A stretch of 64,000 bases of DNA. Origin: Psychroserpens sp. GTDB lineage: Bacteria; Bacteroidota; Bacteroidia; Flavobacteriales; Flavobacteriaceae. Under the pieces are notes generated by a model. It did no database searches. It was not told where the DNA came from and saw only the letters and a program-made list of their open reading frames with translations. Shown piece by piece: positions 45,567-56,200 of the stretch (positions are counted from its first letter, which is position 1; the number at the start of each line of letters is the position of its first letter). Both the position numbers and the translations under genes were made by a program. The DNA lies in the NCBI GenBank assembly GCA_017643165.1, contig JAEPNY010000004.1, positions 124,001-188,000 on the forward strand, given 5' to 3'.

Positions 45567-46592
45567 CTAAACGTTTTCTTTATTAAAAAAGTCAGATTGA
45601 ATTTGTTCATTTACACCATCCTGAAATTTAGTCATACTAAACCATTGGTGTATTGAGTAACTGCCCGTTTGCCCATTCTTATTAACTGCTATATAGCCAA
45701 CTTGAAAATCTTTGTAGTTGCTATTCGGTTTATTGACAATTCTACTAATGGCTTCTTCACAGGCTTCTTGAGGTGACTTTCCTTGACGCATCAGTTCTAC
45801 AACTAGGAAGCTACCAACCGTTTTTACCACTTCTTCACCTAATCCAGTTGCGACACAAGCGCCTATCTCGTTATCTACAAATAACCCTGAACCAATTATT
45901 GGTGAATCACCAACGCGACCTCCCATCTTGTACGCTAGGCCACTGGTCGTACAGGCGCCTGAGATATCTCCATTCTTATCGATCGCGAGCATACCGATAG
46001 TATCGTGATTCTCTATATTGATTATAGGTTTGTATTTTGCTTCAACTTTCCATTTCTCCCAAGCTTCCTTGGAGGCCTCAGTTAAAAGATCTTCAGCTTC
46101 AAACCCTTGAGATATGGCGAATTTTTTAGCGCCTTCACCTGCAAGCATAACATGTGGTGTGTCTTCCATAACTTTACGTGCCACAGAAACCGCATGTGTA
46201 ATGTTTTGTAAGTAAACGACAGAACCACAATTGCCATGCTTATCCATGATACAGGCATCCAGCGTGACATTTCCATCACGATCTGGCAATCCTCCTTTAC
46301 CTACAGATTGTCCTTTTTCATTTGCTTCTTCAACCATGCACCCTTGTTCTACTGCATCTAACGCATTGCCACCCTTCTGTAATACTTCCATCGCTTTTGC
46401 CGTAGCCTCCTTTACGTGCCATGTGGCTATTACTAGAGGTAATGTGCCAGTTGAGTTACTTGCTGTTACAATTTCAGAATTGTTGTTTTCCGTTGTGTCT
46501 GTCTTTGTATCAGCGCAAGCGGCTAACGTACTACCAACAGCAAGTCCAACTCCTGTTAATGATGCATTTTTTAAAAACTTTCGTCGTTTCAT
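45567..46592 (-). CDS. N4-(beta-N-acetylglucosaminyl)-L-asparaginase (glycosylasparaginase)
   Basis: A 341-residue N-terminal-nucleophile hydrolase precursor. The exported N-terminus has twin Arg and a lipobox (MKRRKFLKNASLTG, then STLAAC). The self-cleavage site is before Thr in NHDTIGMLAIDKNG (near residue 199). The second half has GGRVGDSPIIGSGLFVDN and GLGEEVVKTVG. It cleaves the Asn-GlcNAc bond of glycopeptides. Start overlaps the MFS gene by 4 nt. With the GH92 enzyme upstream it fits N-glycan breakdown in the periplasm. Confidence 0.92.
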   Translation of the reverse strand: MKRRKFLKNASLTGVGLAVGSTLAACADTKTDTTENNNSEIVTASNSTGTLPLVIATWHVKEATAKAMEVLQKGGNALDAVEQGCMVEEANEKGQSVGKGGLPDRDGNVTLDACIMDKHGNCGSVVYLQNITHAVSVARKVMEDTPHVMLAGEGAKKFAISQGFEAEDLLTEASKEAWEKWKVEAKYKPIINIENHDTIGMLAIDKNGDISGACTTSGLAYKMGGRVGDSPIIGSGLFVDNEIGACVATGLGEEVVKTVGSFLVVELMRQGKSPQEACEEAISRIVNKPNSNYKDFQVGYIAVNKNGQTGSYSIHQWFSMTKFQDGVNEQIQSDFFNKENV

Positions 46593-47896
46593 ACTAGAAT
46601 TTTTTTAGAGTTTCTATAACCATACCATAAGATATAAGTATAGCAAATGATTATAAAGAATAATGCGGATTTAAATCCGATTTGATCGGTAAAGTAACCA
46701 TAAAGCGGCGGAATTAGAGCACCACCAACAATGGCTGTACAAAGCAAACCAGAACCTTTTGGTTTGAGTTCTCCAATGCCATCGATAGCTAAAGTGAAAA
46801 TTGTTGGGAACATGATCGAATTGAATAGTCCTACGGCTAAAATACTCCACATACTTACTAACCCAGTCGTAGAAATAGACGTTATGATCAAAATAATTGC
46901 AATTGTAGCGAATATTCCGAGGACTTTTCCAGGTTTAATAATTTTCGTTAAATATGAACCAACAAATCTACCTATCATTGCTCCAGACCAATAGAAGGTT
47001 ACGAATACGCCAACAATAGCTTTGTTGTCATTTTCAGTCAGTCCAGAATTCAATATACTTTCCGCAATAGAACGCATCAAACTATTTTCCTTAATTACAT
47101 CTACGAGATTCATGTCTAAGAAATAGTTTACCAAGTAACTTCCTATTGCAACTTCAGCACCAACATAAAAGAAGATTCCGAGAACGCCTAGCATAAGGTT
47201 TTTTTCTTTAAATGCTGCTGAATAAGTGCCTTCTGTTTTTTCACTCATTAATTTGGGAAGTTTAGCAAACAGGAATATGCCGGCGATCAATAGTATAAAA
47301 ACAGCAAGGCCTATAAATGGTTTTTGAACAGCAGAAGCTTCACTAGATAAATACGCTTCTTTAGCACTTAAAGACAAAGCATCAATTTCTTCAGATGATT
47401 TGATTTTATCGCTTAGTATAAATAAGGCGCCTATTGCAGGCGCAATAGCTGTCCCTAAAGAATTAAATGCTTGAGACAAGTTTAATCGACTGGATGCGCC
47501 ATCTTCTGATCCCAAAACTGCTACATATGGATTTGCCGCGACTTGTAGAATCGTCATTCCACCTGCTAGTATAAAATAGGCCAGCATAAATATGCCAAAT
47601 ACACGATATGATGCAGCAGGATAAAATAGAACGCATCCTAAGGCCATTGTGCAAAGTCCAAGTATTATTCCGCGTTTATAGCCAATCTTTGATAGAATAT
47701 AACTTGCAGGAATGGACAATAAAAAATAGGCGCCGAAAAATGCGAACTGAACCAGTCCGGCTTGAAAATAGGTAAGTGTAAATAATTCACGTAACCTAGG
47801 AATAAGCGAGTCTACTAATACCGTTATAAATCCCCAAAGAAAAAATAAGGTCGTTAATAAAATAAAAGATGAGGTATATGATTTATTTTGATTCAT
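46589..47896 (-). CDS. MFS sugar transporter, FucP/NagP-like
   Basis: A 435-residue major-facilitator protein with 12 helices. Helix 1 FILLTTLFFLWGFITVLVDS and the following LFTLTYFQAGLVQFAFFGAY match FucP-type sugar:H+ symporters. NPYVAVLGSEDGASSRLNLSQAFNSLG is the diagnostic motif of this subfamily. Fucose, N-acetylglucosamine, glucose or mannose may be the substrate. Placed between GH92 and glycosylasparaginase, mannose or GlcNAc uptake is the best guess (inference). Co-transcribed with both neighbours. Confidence 0.88.
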   Translation of the reverse strand: MNQNKSYTSSFILLTTLFFLWGFITVLVDSLIPRLRELFTLTYFQAGLVQFAFFGAYFLLSIPASYILSKIGYKRGIILGLCTMALGCVLFYPAASYRVFGIFMLAYFILAGGMTILQVAANPYVAVLGSEDGASSRLNLSQAFNSLGTAIAPAIGALFILSDKIKSSEEIDALSLSAKEAYLSSEASAVQKPFIGLAVFILLIAGIFLFAKLPKLMSEKTEGTYSAAFKEKNLMLGVLGIFFYVGAEVAIGSYLVNYFLDMNLVDVIKENSLMRSIAESILNSGLTENDNKAIVGVFVTFYWSGAMIGRFVGSYLTKIIKPGKVLGIFATIAIILIITSISTTGLVSMWSILAVGLFNSIMFPTIFTLAIDGIGELKPKGSGLLCTAIVGGALIPPLYGYFTDQIGFKSALFFIIICYTYILWYGYRNSKKILV

Positions 47897-47910
47897 GGTT
47901 AGGGAAATAA

Positions 47911-50865
47911 TTAGTTAATCGAGATCTCATCAATAAAAATCCAGCTTCTACCATCATGTGGATAGCCTAAATGCCATTCGGGTAGTTCGCCTAATTTTTT
48001 AGCAATAATTTTAACGTAACGGATATTCTTAGGAAATACTAAAAACTGATGTGTGTCTATTGTGACTTCTTCTGATGGTTTAACGGCATCAATTGTTCTA
48101 ATACCTTTTTCTATTGCATTGAAATTTTTACCGTCTGAAGAAACAAGACATTCAATCTGTGTAGGGTAAAAGATCCAACTACGCTGATCTTGTAAGAAAT
48201 TGACTTTGACTTCATTTATTGATTTAAGTGTGCCAAGATCGACTGTAGCGATTACATCTTCGTTCCAGTAGCCTTGCCATGTTCCTGTTCTAAAGTCTTG
48301 TGTGCCTAGGATGCCATCTATAAGTGCATCGTTGCCTCCTGCGTTGTATTGATTGGCATATTCAGTTTCAAGTGTTATTGACAAATTAGGATCGATTTTA
48401 TAGAACCTAGTTTCTACTGTAGTGCTTTTATTTCCTTTATCATCAGAGGCATAAACTTTTAACGTTGTGGCATCTGAAATTTTAAATGGCTTATCATATC
48501 GATTGAATTCACCGTCATCTAAACTAAAATAGATCTCTGTTTCCGAAGCTACGATGCCTAGTTGAACTTCAGTCTCACCTTTAAAGGCAACATCACCTTT
48601 TGCAATGAATGGAACAGGAATAATTTTGTGATCTGTGATTTCGGTTTTTGGAATTTGTCTGTCGCGACTACCCCATACCGCAGGATTATCGGTCATGTGG
48701 AACTCCAATGTGCCGCCTTTCATGATTTCCTCATGTGTAATATACGTGCGATCTAATTTATCACCATTTAGATATGCATACTCGATGAATATATTTATAT
48801 CGCTTAAATTTTGAGCCGATATGGTAAAAGTATTTCCATTTTCCAGATTGATTGTGGCTTTGTCAAAGAGTGGTTTGCCAATAATATATTCATTTGATCC
48901 AGGTGTTACAGGATAGAAGCCCATAGAAGAAAATACATACCATGCGCTCATTTGTCCGCAATCTTCATTTCCTGAAACGCCATCAGGTTCATTAGTGTAT
49001 AGATCAGTAAGTATCTCGTGAACACGTTGCATCGTTTTATGCGGTTTCCCAACAAAATTATAGAGGTAGGCCATATGGTGACTAGGTTCATTACCATGCG
49101 CATATTGCCCAATTAGTCCTGTAATATCTGCTTGATTTCGGCCAGAAGTTTCGGCATCAGCACTAAACAATTCATCGAGTTGTGCCTCGAGTTGTTCTTT
49201 GCCTCCTAATAATTCCATAAAGCCGGAAATATCTTGCGGCACATAAAAACTGTATTGCCAAGAATTAGCTTCAGTATAATTGAAATTGACTTCGTAAGGA
49301 TCAAAAGGCGCAAACCAAGTGTTTCTGAAACGTCCTCTCATAAACTGAGATTCTGGATCAAAAATATTTTTATAATACTGTGCACGTTCAGTGTAAGTTC
49401 GATAATCTTCGGTTTTATTCATGGCTTTTGCCATTTGAGCAATGGTCCAATCATCGTAAGCATATTCCAGAGTTTTAGAGACCGACTCGCTTTCTTCTTC
49501 CACAGGGATGTATCCAAACGCTTTGTACGATTTCAATCCCAGTTTATCTCTGGTAGCTGAATGTTTCATTGCTTCTAATGCCTTTTCGGCATCATAATTC
49601 TTTATGTCTTTTAAATAGGCGTCTGCAATAACCGGAACAGCATGGTAGCCAATCATACATCCTGTGTAGTTGGCACTCAAGTCCCAAATTGGCATGATAC
49701 CACCTTCGTCATATTTTGCTAGAAACGTATTGATGAAATCATTTGTGCGTTCTTGTTCAATAATCGTATAAAGTGGATGAGCCGCACGATAGGTATCCCA
49801 TAATGAGAAGACAGTGTAATAATCAAAATCGGTTGTTTCGTGAATCTCCAAGTCCATCCCGCGATAACGTCCGTCAACATCTTGATATAAATTTGGTGCA
49901 ATCATCGTATGGTATAAGGCCGTGTAGAAATTAGTTTTATAGTCATTATTATCAGATTCGATAACAATTTTTTCTAATTGCTTTTCCCAAGTGCGTTGTG
50001 CTTCAATCTTCACATCCTCAAAAGATTTAGATCCAATTTCTTCTGTTAAGTTTTGTTTTGCGCCTGAATTATCTACTGCAGAAATACCAAGCTTTACAAT
50101 AACAGGATCGTTATTTGGATTGTCAAACTCTACTATTGCTTGCTTACTATGAAATTTGTAATTCTTAGATATGGGAACACCGTCTTCTAAGTAGGTGATG
50201 TTCTTTATAGGATGCGAAAATGACATATGGTAAAAGAGGCGTTGGTCTGTTGCCCAAGCCTTCGAATGTCTAAAGCCGGAAATGTTGAAGTCATCAATCA
50301 TCTGTATTTTGTAATCTAAGACTTGATCGCGATGTTCGAGATCAATAACCATCATTTGATCCTCACTTGATGGATATTGATATTTATGGATACCACTGCG
50401 ATATGAGACTGTTAACTCAACATCAATATTTGTAGAATCTAATTTTACGCTGTAATAACCTGGCTCTGCAATTTCATTATCGTGAGAGAAGTGAGCGCGA
50501 TATCCCTTTTTGCCATCACTACCATTATTAAATTCTACAGCATTCGTTGGCATTAGAAGCACATCACCGTAATCGCTCACGCCAGTACCGCTTAAATGGG
50601 TGTGTGAAAAACCATAGATGTAAGTGTCACTGTAATGATAACCAGAACAACCATCCCAACCATCTAAACGTGTATCAGGACTAAGTTGCATCATACCAAA
50701 AGGCATAGTCGCTCCAGGATACGTATGACCATGACCACCAGTTCCTATGAACGGATTAACATAGTTGATCAATGCTTGATCTTTTTTGGCAATATTTATT
50801 TGAGAATCATTAGTACAACTTAATATTAGAAATACTATTAGCGTTAGTGAAAACAATTGTTTCAT
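47911..50865 (-). CDS. GH92 alpha-mannosidase lipoprotein
   Basis: A 984-residue lipoprotein (VFLILSCTN, Cys 17). The GH92 N-terminal domain (YVNPFIGTGGHGHTYPGATM, then GMMQLSPDTRLDGWDGCSGY) and the catalytic (alpha/alpha)6 barrel with GNEDCGQMSAWYVFSSMGFY are unmistakable. The enzyme is Ca2+-dependent and removes alpha-linked mannose from N-glycans. The C-terminal 240 residues hold a beta-sandwich (FSLDDGEFNRYDKPF) and an F5/8-type-C-like carbohydrate-binding module (TWQGYWNEDVIATVDLGTL). It leads the cluster with the MFS and glycosylasparaginase genes. Confidence 0.95.
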   Translation of the reverse strand: MKQLFSLTLIVFLILSCTNDSQINIAKKDQALINYVNPFIGTGGHGHTYPGATMPFGMMQLSPDTRLDGWDGCSGYHYSDTYIYGFSHTHLSGTGVSDYGDVLLMPTNAVEFNNGSDGKKGYRAHFSHDNEIAEPGYYSVKLDSTNIDVELTVSYRSGIHKYQYPSSEDQMMVIDLEHRDQVLDYKIQMIDDFNISGFRHSKAWATDQRLFYHMSFSHPIKNITYLEDGVPISKNYKFHSKQAIVEFDNPNNDPVIVKLGISAVDNSGAKQNLTEEIGSKSFEDVKIEAQRTWEKQLEKIVIESDNNDYKTNFYTALYHTMIAPNLYQDVDGRYRGMDLEIHETTDFDYYTVFSLWDTYRAAHPLYTIIEQERTNDFINTFLAKYDEGGIMPIWDLSANYTGCMIGYHAVPVIADAYLKDIKNYDAEKALEAMKHSATRDKLGLKSYKAFGYIPVEEESESVSKTLEYAYDDWTIAQMAKAMNKTEDYRTYTERAQYYKNIFDPESQFMRGRFRNTWFAPFDPYEVNFNYTEANSWQYSFYVPQDISGFMELLGGKEQLEAQLDELFSADAETSGRNQADITGLIGQYAHGNEPSHHMAYLYNFVGKPHKTMQRVHEILTDLYTNEPDGVSGNEDCGQMSAWYVFSSMGFYPVTPGSNEYIIGKPLFDKATINLENGNTFTISAQNLSDINIFIEYAYLNGDKLDRTYITHEEIMKGGTLEFHMTDNPAVWGSRDRQIPKTEITDHKIIPVPFIAKGDVAFKGETEVQLGIVASETEIYFSLDDGEFNRYDKPFKISDATTLKVYASDDKGNKSTTVETRFYKIDPNLSITLETEYANQYNAGGNDALIDGILGTQDFRTGTWQGYWNEDVIATVDLGTLKSINEVKVNFLQDQRSWIFYPTQIECLVSSDGKNFNAIEKGIRTIDAVKPSEEVTIDTHQFLVFPKNIRYVKIIAKKLGELPEWHLGYPHDGRSWIFIDEISIN

Positions 50866-50954
50866 ACAGAGGATTTTAATCGCATCAAAAGATAGTAAAT
50901 CTTAAGGTATCGTTAAATATAATTTATCCACAGCGTTAGCACTTGAAAATGAGC

Positions 50955-50962
50955 TATCTTTG
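50955..50962 (+). promoter_or_regulatory. -7 element of the metallophosphoesterase gene
   Basis: TATCTTTG, exact consensus, 14 bp before the ATG at 50977; no clear -33 element at the usual distance. Confidence 0.5.
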
Positions 50963-50976
50963 GAAAAACTTGATCT

Positions 50977-52203
50977 ATGTTACGTTGGGTAATCTTCATA
51001 ATTATCTACTCACTTTTTACTTTTTATGGTTTCCAAGCAATTAAAACAATTACAAAAGCGACTTGGTTACAATTTCTTTTTATTGGATTGGCAATATTGA
51101 TTGCAGGTAATTTTATCTATCAATTTTCAGTTGGAACCGAAGGCAGAGTATTAAGTCCTGCAAAGAGTTATGCATTTGGTTTTTTGCTTGCATTTATGTC
51201 AATTAATCTTGTCATTGTGCCGATTCTTTTAGGAGAAGATATTTTACGATTAATATATGGCGCATACGAAAAGGTGGTTTCGAAAGAAGCATTTACAATA
51301 CCTTCGCGACGAAAGTTTATTAGCCAGATAGCACTTGGATTAGCCGCAATACCTTTTACCTCGCTCTTGTATGGAATGTATAAAGGAAAGTACAACTTCA
51401 GAGTCCTAAATTATACATTGCACTTTGAAGATCTTCCCGAGGCTTTTGATGGTTATCGCATTACTCAAATAAGTGATATTCATTCTGGTAGTTTTGACAA
51501 TCGTGAAAAATTGGAATATGGCATAAACCTAATTAATGAACAGGCATCAGATGCGATTATGTTCACGGGAGATATGGTAAATAACAAGGCCAGTGAGATG
51601 ATTCCTTGGAAAGATCTTTTTGGTAGTCTGAATGCTAAGGATGGGATATATTCGGTTTTAGGAAACCATGATTATGGCGATTATGTAAGATGGGAATCTA
51701 AAGACGCTTACAACCAGAATTTGGAGGATCTAAAACAAATTCAAAAAGAAATGGGCTACGACCTGCTCTTGAACGAAAGTAGGTTTATCGAAAAGGACGG
51801 ACAACGCATTGCTGTAGTTGGTGTGGAGAATTGGGGAAAAGGTGGATTTAAAAAAGCTGGAGATTTAAGAAAAGCAGCCGAAGCTGTAGATGCAGAAGAT
51901 TTTAAGATCTTAATGAGTCATGATCCAAGTCACTGGGAAGAATGTGTGGTTAATGATGATTACCACTATCATTTAACCTTGAGTGGTCATACGCATGGTA
52001 TGCAATTCGGGATTGAAATTCCGGGTTGGATAAAATGGAGTCCAGTAAAATGGCGTTATAAACATTGGGCAGGCGTATATCAGGAGTTTGGTCAATATCT
52101 TAATGTGAATAGAGGATTTGGATACTTAGCATATCCTGGCCGCGTGGGAATATGGCCTGAAGTTACGGTCATCACCTTAAAAAAAGGCGCGTCTGAAGCT
52201 TAA
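50977..52203 (+). CDS. Membrane-anchored metallophosphoesterase
   Basis: A 408-residue protein with about four N-terminal membrane helices (first at residues 2-20). A calcineurin-like domain follows: ITQISDIHSGSFDN, MFTGDMVNN, GNHDYGDYVRW, LMSHDPSHWEE and LSGHTHGMQFG supply all metal ligands. It resembles the YkoQ/UDP-diacylglucosamine-pyrophosphatase-like group of membrane phosphoesterases. The phosphoester substrate is unknown. A thioredoxin-fold gene follows in the same direction with its own promoter. Confidence 0.92.
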   Translation: MLRWVIFIIIYSLFTFYGFQAIKTITKATWLQFLFIGLAILIAGNFIYQFSVGTEGRVLSPAKSYAFGFLLAFMSINLVIVPILLGEDILRLIYGAYEKVVSKEAFTIPSRRKFISQIALGLAAIPFTSLLYGMYKGKYNFRVLNYTLHFEDLPEAFDGYRITQISDIHSGSFDNREKLEYGINLINEQASDAIMFTGDMVNNKASEMIPWKDLFGSLNAKDGIYSVLGNHDYGDYVRWESKDAYNQNLEDLKQIQKEMGYDLLLNESRFIEKDGQRIAVVGVENWGKGGFKKAGDLRKAAEAVDAEDFKILMSHDPSHWEECVVNDDYHYHLTLSGHTHGMQFGIEIPGWIKWSPVKWRYKHWAGVYQEFGQYLNVNRGFGYLAYPGRVGIWPEVTVITLKKGASEA

Positions 52204-52280
52204 TGGATTGTTATAGTGTAAGTTAAGCTGATTTTTTTTATTTTTATAAATAATTGATGTGCACGCTATACAACCGATAT

Positions 52281-52312
52281 TTTGAGGGATTACCGAAAAA
52301 AGTGTAGGTTTG
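52281..52312 (+). promoter_or_regulatory. Promoter of the thioredoxin-fold gene
   Basis: TTTG (52281-52284), 20 bp, TAGGTTTG (52305-52312): a clean -33/-7 pair, with a leader of about 30 nt before the ATG at 52345. Confidence 0.75.
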
Positions 52313-52344
52313 TACTATCAAATATGATTTAAAGATTTAAATCT

Positions 52345-52641
52345 ATGTCAAAATTTGGGGAACTTATAGATGTCGATATTCCAGTGTTGCTAGATTTCTT
52401 CACTGAATGGAATGAACAATCTACTGCGATGCATCCTGTTATGCGTGATGTTGCGGCAGCACTTGGCGATAAGGCAAAAGTGATTAAAATTGACGTTGAT
52501 AAGAATAAGGAACTTGCTGAAGCACTTCGCGTAAAAGGACTACCAACATTGATCATTTACAAAAATGGTGAAATGAAATGGAGGCACAGTGGTGAACAAG
52601 ATGCCAATACATTGATTGGAATTGTTCAAGAGTATATGTAA
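52345..52641 (+). CDS. Thioredoxin-fold protein lacking the CXXC motif
   Basis: A 98-residue protein of thioredoxin length and fold: VLLDFFTEWNEQSTAMHPVM in place of the WCGPC segment, then KVIKIDVDKNKELAEALRVK, the cis-Pro loop KGLPTLIIYKNGE, and HSGEQDANTLIGIV. There is no Cys anywhere in the protein, so it cannot do dithiol chemistry; it is more likely a binding or scaffold protein. It is cytoplasmic (no signal peptide) and has its own promoter. Confidence 0.88.
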   Translation: MSKFGELIDVDIPVLLDFFTEWNEQSTAMHPVMRDVAAALGDKAKVIKIDVDKNKELAEALRVKGLPTLIIYKNGEMKWRHSGEQDANTLIGIVQEYM

Positions 52642-52644
52642 TAC

Positions 52645-53289
52645 CTAATCAATCGCTTTGAATATATAGCCTTGATCACTAAATTCTTTTAATATCTGAG
52701 GAAGGGTAGCCATCAAATTTTTTGAAGCCTTTACACTGTCATGGAAGACAATAATACTTCCCGGTTTACTTTTGGTTTTTACATTATTCAGACACTGTTC
52801 AGCAGAAATACTCTGGTCCCAGTCAAATGATAGTACATCCCACATCACAACCTCATATCCTAATTCAGAAATTGCTTTTCCTTGTTTGGGCTTTATTTGA
52901 CCATAAGGTGGCCTAAATAATTTTCGACGTTGTTTAATCTCAGCATTTGAATTAATCGTAGCCTCTGTAGTTTTTACTTCCGAGAGGTAATCATTAGTAT
53001 TTGTTTTCCAGCCCTTTATATGATGTTGTGTGTGATTGCCTATCGCATGTCCTTGGTGTAGTATCTTTTTAAATATTTCGGGATGTTTGTCAATATTAGC
53101 GCCAATACAAAAGAAGGTCGCTTTAGCCGAATAGGTCTCCAATACATTTAATGTCCACTCGGTTATTTCGGGAGTAGGACCATCATCAAAGGTGAGGTAC
53201 AGTTCTTTTTCGGTCGTTTCAACATTCCAAAGGTAGTTTGGAAAGGCTTTCTTAGCAATGACCGGAGTTTTGACTGGCGTGATTCTCAC
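52645..53289 (-). CDS. Polysaccharide deacetylase (NodB-like, CE4)
   Basis: A 214-residue protein with the NodB homology domain: motif 1 LTFDDGPTPEIT, motif 2 GHAIGNHTQHH, motif 3 KLFRPPYGQIKPKQG, and the later WDVLSFDWD and IVFHDS. The Asp and two His metal ligands are present. It removes acetyl groups from N-acetylglucosamine in peptidoglycan or other polysaccharide. There is no clear signal peptide; the start may be further downstream, or the protein is cytoplasmic or peripheral. It follows the DUF2723 gene by 6 bp, so they are co-transcribed. Confidence 0.92.
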   Translation of the reverse strand: MRITPVKTPVIAKKAFPNYLWNVETTEKELYLTFDDGPTPEITEWTLNVLETYSAKATFFCIGANIDKHPEIFKKILHQGHAIGNHTQHHIKGWKTNTNDYLSEVKTTEATINSNAEIKQRRKLFRPPYGQIKPKQGKAISELGYEVVMWDVLSFDWDQSISAEQCLNNVKTKSKPGSIIVFHDSVKASKNLMATLPQILKEFSDQGYIFKAID

Positions 53290-53295
53290 TTTTCC

Positions 53296-56200
53296 TTAAT
53301 TATCGATACCTATTATAGTATCTATGGTATCCTTAGGAATATCACGTTCCTCACGTTGAGGATCACTTTCCATATCATCTTCCATAAAATGTGAGAAGAG
53401 ACTCAAGTAATTATTGAATTTTTCGGTTTCCTGAAGTGCAAAGTCCTTATCATTATAGATTACTAGTAAATCGACAAGATTCCTATACCACTCAATATCG
53501 GTCACAATTTCATCCAGATATCGTGTTTGGTTGTCAATTGAAAGACCACTCCAGTATGTTAATTTCTCCTGATAGACTCTAGAGACTTCCAAATATAACT
53601 GTCTAGCTTTCTCCTCTTTTTCAATTTCGTAATAACCACTAATGTAAGGTTCTAACAAGGTGTAGAATCCGAATTTATCTACGGGCATTTTTTCCATAGC
53701 TAGATCTGCCACGTTTTCTGCCTTATCATATTGACCTTCCTCTATAAGCTTCTCTAATAAGCGCGCAAGGTTTCCACGATAGGTAATACCATTTTTACGA
53801 GATTCTACGTCATGATAAATAGCATCACTACCACTGTTACCCCAATCCCAAGACATTACTTTGTCGTACATTAATTCAGAATCTACACGTCCCATATCAA
53901 AAGGATTCGCGCGATCAACAGGTGTTCTTATAGGTACGAGTTTATAGCAAAGTCCATCAAGTTGTAAGAAGTCCTTCATCCAAATATAGTCTTCATCGCT
54001 AAATGCGCCGCCAGTAAAATATATAGGTCGTTTCCAATCATTGTTTGCGATGATATCTAACATGAGTAGCCTATTTTTATAAAGTGCACTTCCCGAAATT
54101 TTCACGTCTAGATAAGGTTCGATCTTATCTGCATCTTTTTCTTTTGCAATACCATATTTCAATACATTGCCCTTATTGACAGGGACTCTAATATTCTTGG
54201 TAGGTACATAATTAGAATTTAAGAGTTGTTGTGGGTATAAGCTAGGATCATCTCCAGTGGCTTTCAATGCATAGGCCAATTTATATCTCGGATCATCACT
54301 AGATACAAAATTCACAAAATCCTTGATCATAAAAGTATCTCTCGTAATCTCATTCGTCATGATATAATCACGTGTGCCATATTTGTACTGATCATGGGTT
54401 AATTGCGACGGAATTGGATCACTTTCGTACGCCTTTCGTTTCATCTGATCTATATACCAATCCGTTTGAAATAAACTCGTATTAACAACTCTAACATCGG
54501 TTCTAACACCTTCTATTTCTTGTAAATACCATAATGGGAAACTGTCATTATCACCAATAGTGAAGAGTATAGCATTAGGTGCACATGATTCTAGGTACTT
54601 TCTCGCCATCGCTTGGGCTGTATAGCGCTCAGAACGGTCATGATCATCCCAGTTTTCGGATGCCAAAATTCCTGGTACTAGCAATAAACAAACTAATGAA
54701 ATTGCAGGTGCGATGAATTTTGATTTTGAATAATTTTTTAAGAGATCAATGATAGCGTAAACACCAAATCCGATCCAAATCGCAAATACATAAAATGAGC
54801 CAACAACGGAATAATCACGTTCTCTTGGTTCAAATGGTCTTACATTAGTATAGAATTGAATTGCCAATCCCGTAAATAAAAAGAAGACCAATAGTACCCA
54901 AAAGCGCTTAGGATCTTTAGACAGAACGAATAAGAATCCGATGATTCCTAATATTAACGGTAAGAAGTAATACTTGTTGCGGGCTTTATTATCGCGAACG
55001 TCACTTGGTAAATTATCTTGAGATATCCCTAAGTGCCATTCGTCTATCGCGTCAATACCACTAATCCAGTTTCCATGAAGCTTGGTATATTTACCTTGAA
55101 TATCATCTTGTCTACCAGCAAAATTCCACATGAAATATCTCCAATACATGTAACCAAATTGATAATCTATCATATAATATAAATTATCACCAAAGGATGG
55201 TTTTTCTATATCTAAAAAGTCACGGCCAAATTGCTTTAAAAAGTTATGGTAGTCCTCATAATCAATTTTACCTTCAGCGACTTCTTTTTGAAAATCAGCA
55301 ACCAGTGCACGCACTTGATTTTCCATCTGATATTCAGGCTTAATTTTGAAATCAAGCAATCCTGTGAACATCATATAATTTTCTGCATGTTCACCACTCC
55401 ACATACGTGGTAACCAAGATGCATGTTCTGAATTATAATTCTGTTTAGCATTCTTCCATTCGTTGACAATAACGTACGAGCCATTCTCATAGTCTTTCTC
55501 ATATTTTGGCTTATCATCAAGATATGGATTATTCTTATCTAGTCCAGAGTACTGATCTGTGAATAACGGCCCATGGAATAAATGTGTTTCTGGATATTGT
55601 TCTAGATTATAATATGCTAATAATTCTCTTGCACTCGATGGGTTGTTTTCATTAATGATAACATTAGCATTCGCTCTTATTGGAAGCATAACCCAAGATG
55701 AAAAACCTATAAATATAAAAATGAGACAAAGCGTAAGCGTATTGGCATACTTGTAGTTTTTATCTCTCGTGTATTTCAGCGCATAGAAAAACACACCAAC
55801 TATAACTAAACCTGCGATAATTGATCCAGAGTTAAACGGTAAGCCAACGGTATTCACAAAGAAAATTTCCGATACACTGAATAATCTTAAAGCATTTGGA
55901 AGTAATAATTTAAATATGAATAATAGTATGGCTGCCGATACAACATTAGCAATAACAAATGTTTTAGCTGTTACAGTTTTATAGTTTTTAAAGTAATAGA
56001 TTAATCCTAATGCTGGAATCGTTAGAAGTCCCATGAAGTGTACTCCAAAAGATAATCCAATCACAAATGCGATTAAGATGAGCCATCGATGCCCTCTTGG
56101 TTTTTGCATATCCCTTTCCCAGCAAAGCCCTAGATAAAATAAAATAGACATAATTAAGGTTGCCATTGCATATACCTCAGTTTCCACAGCGTTAAACCAA

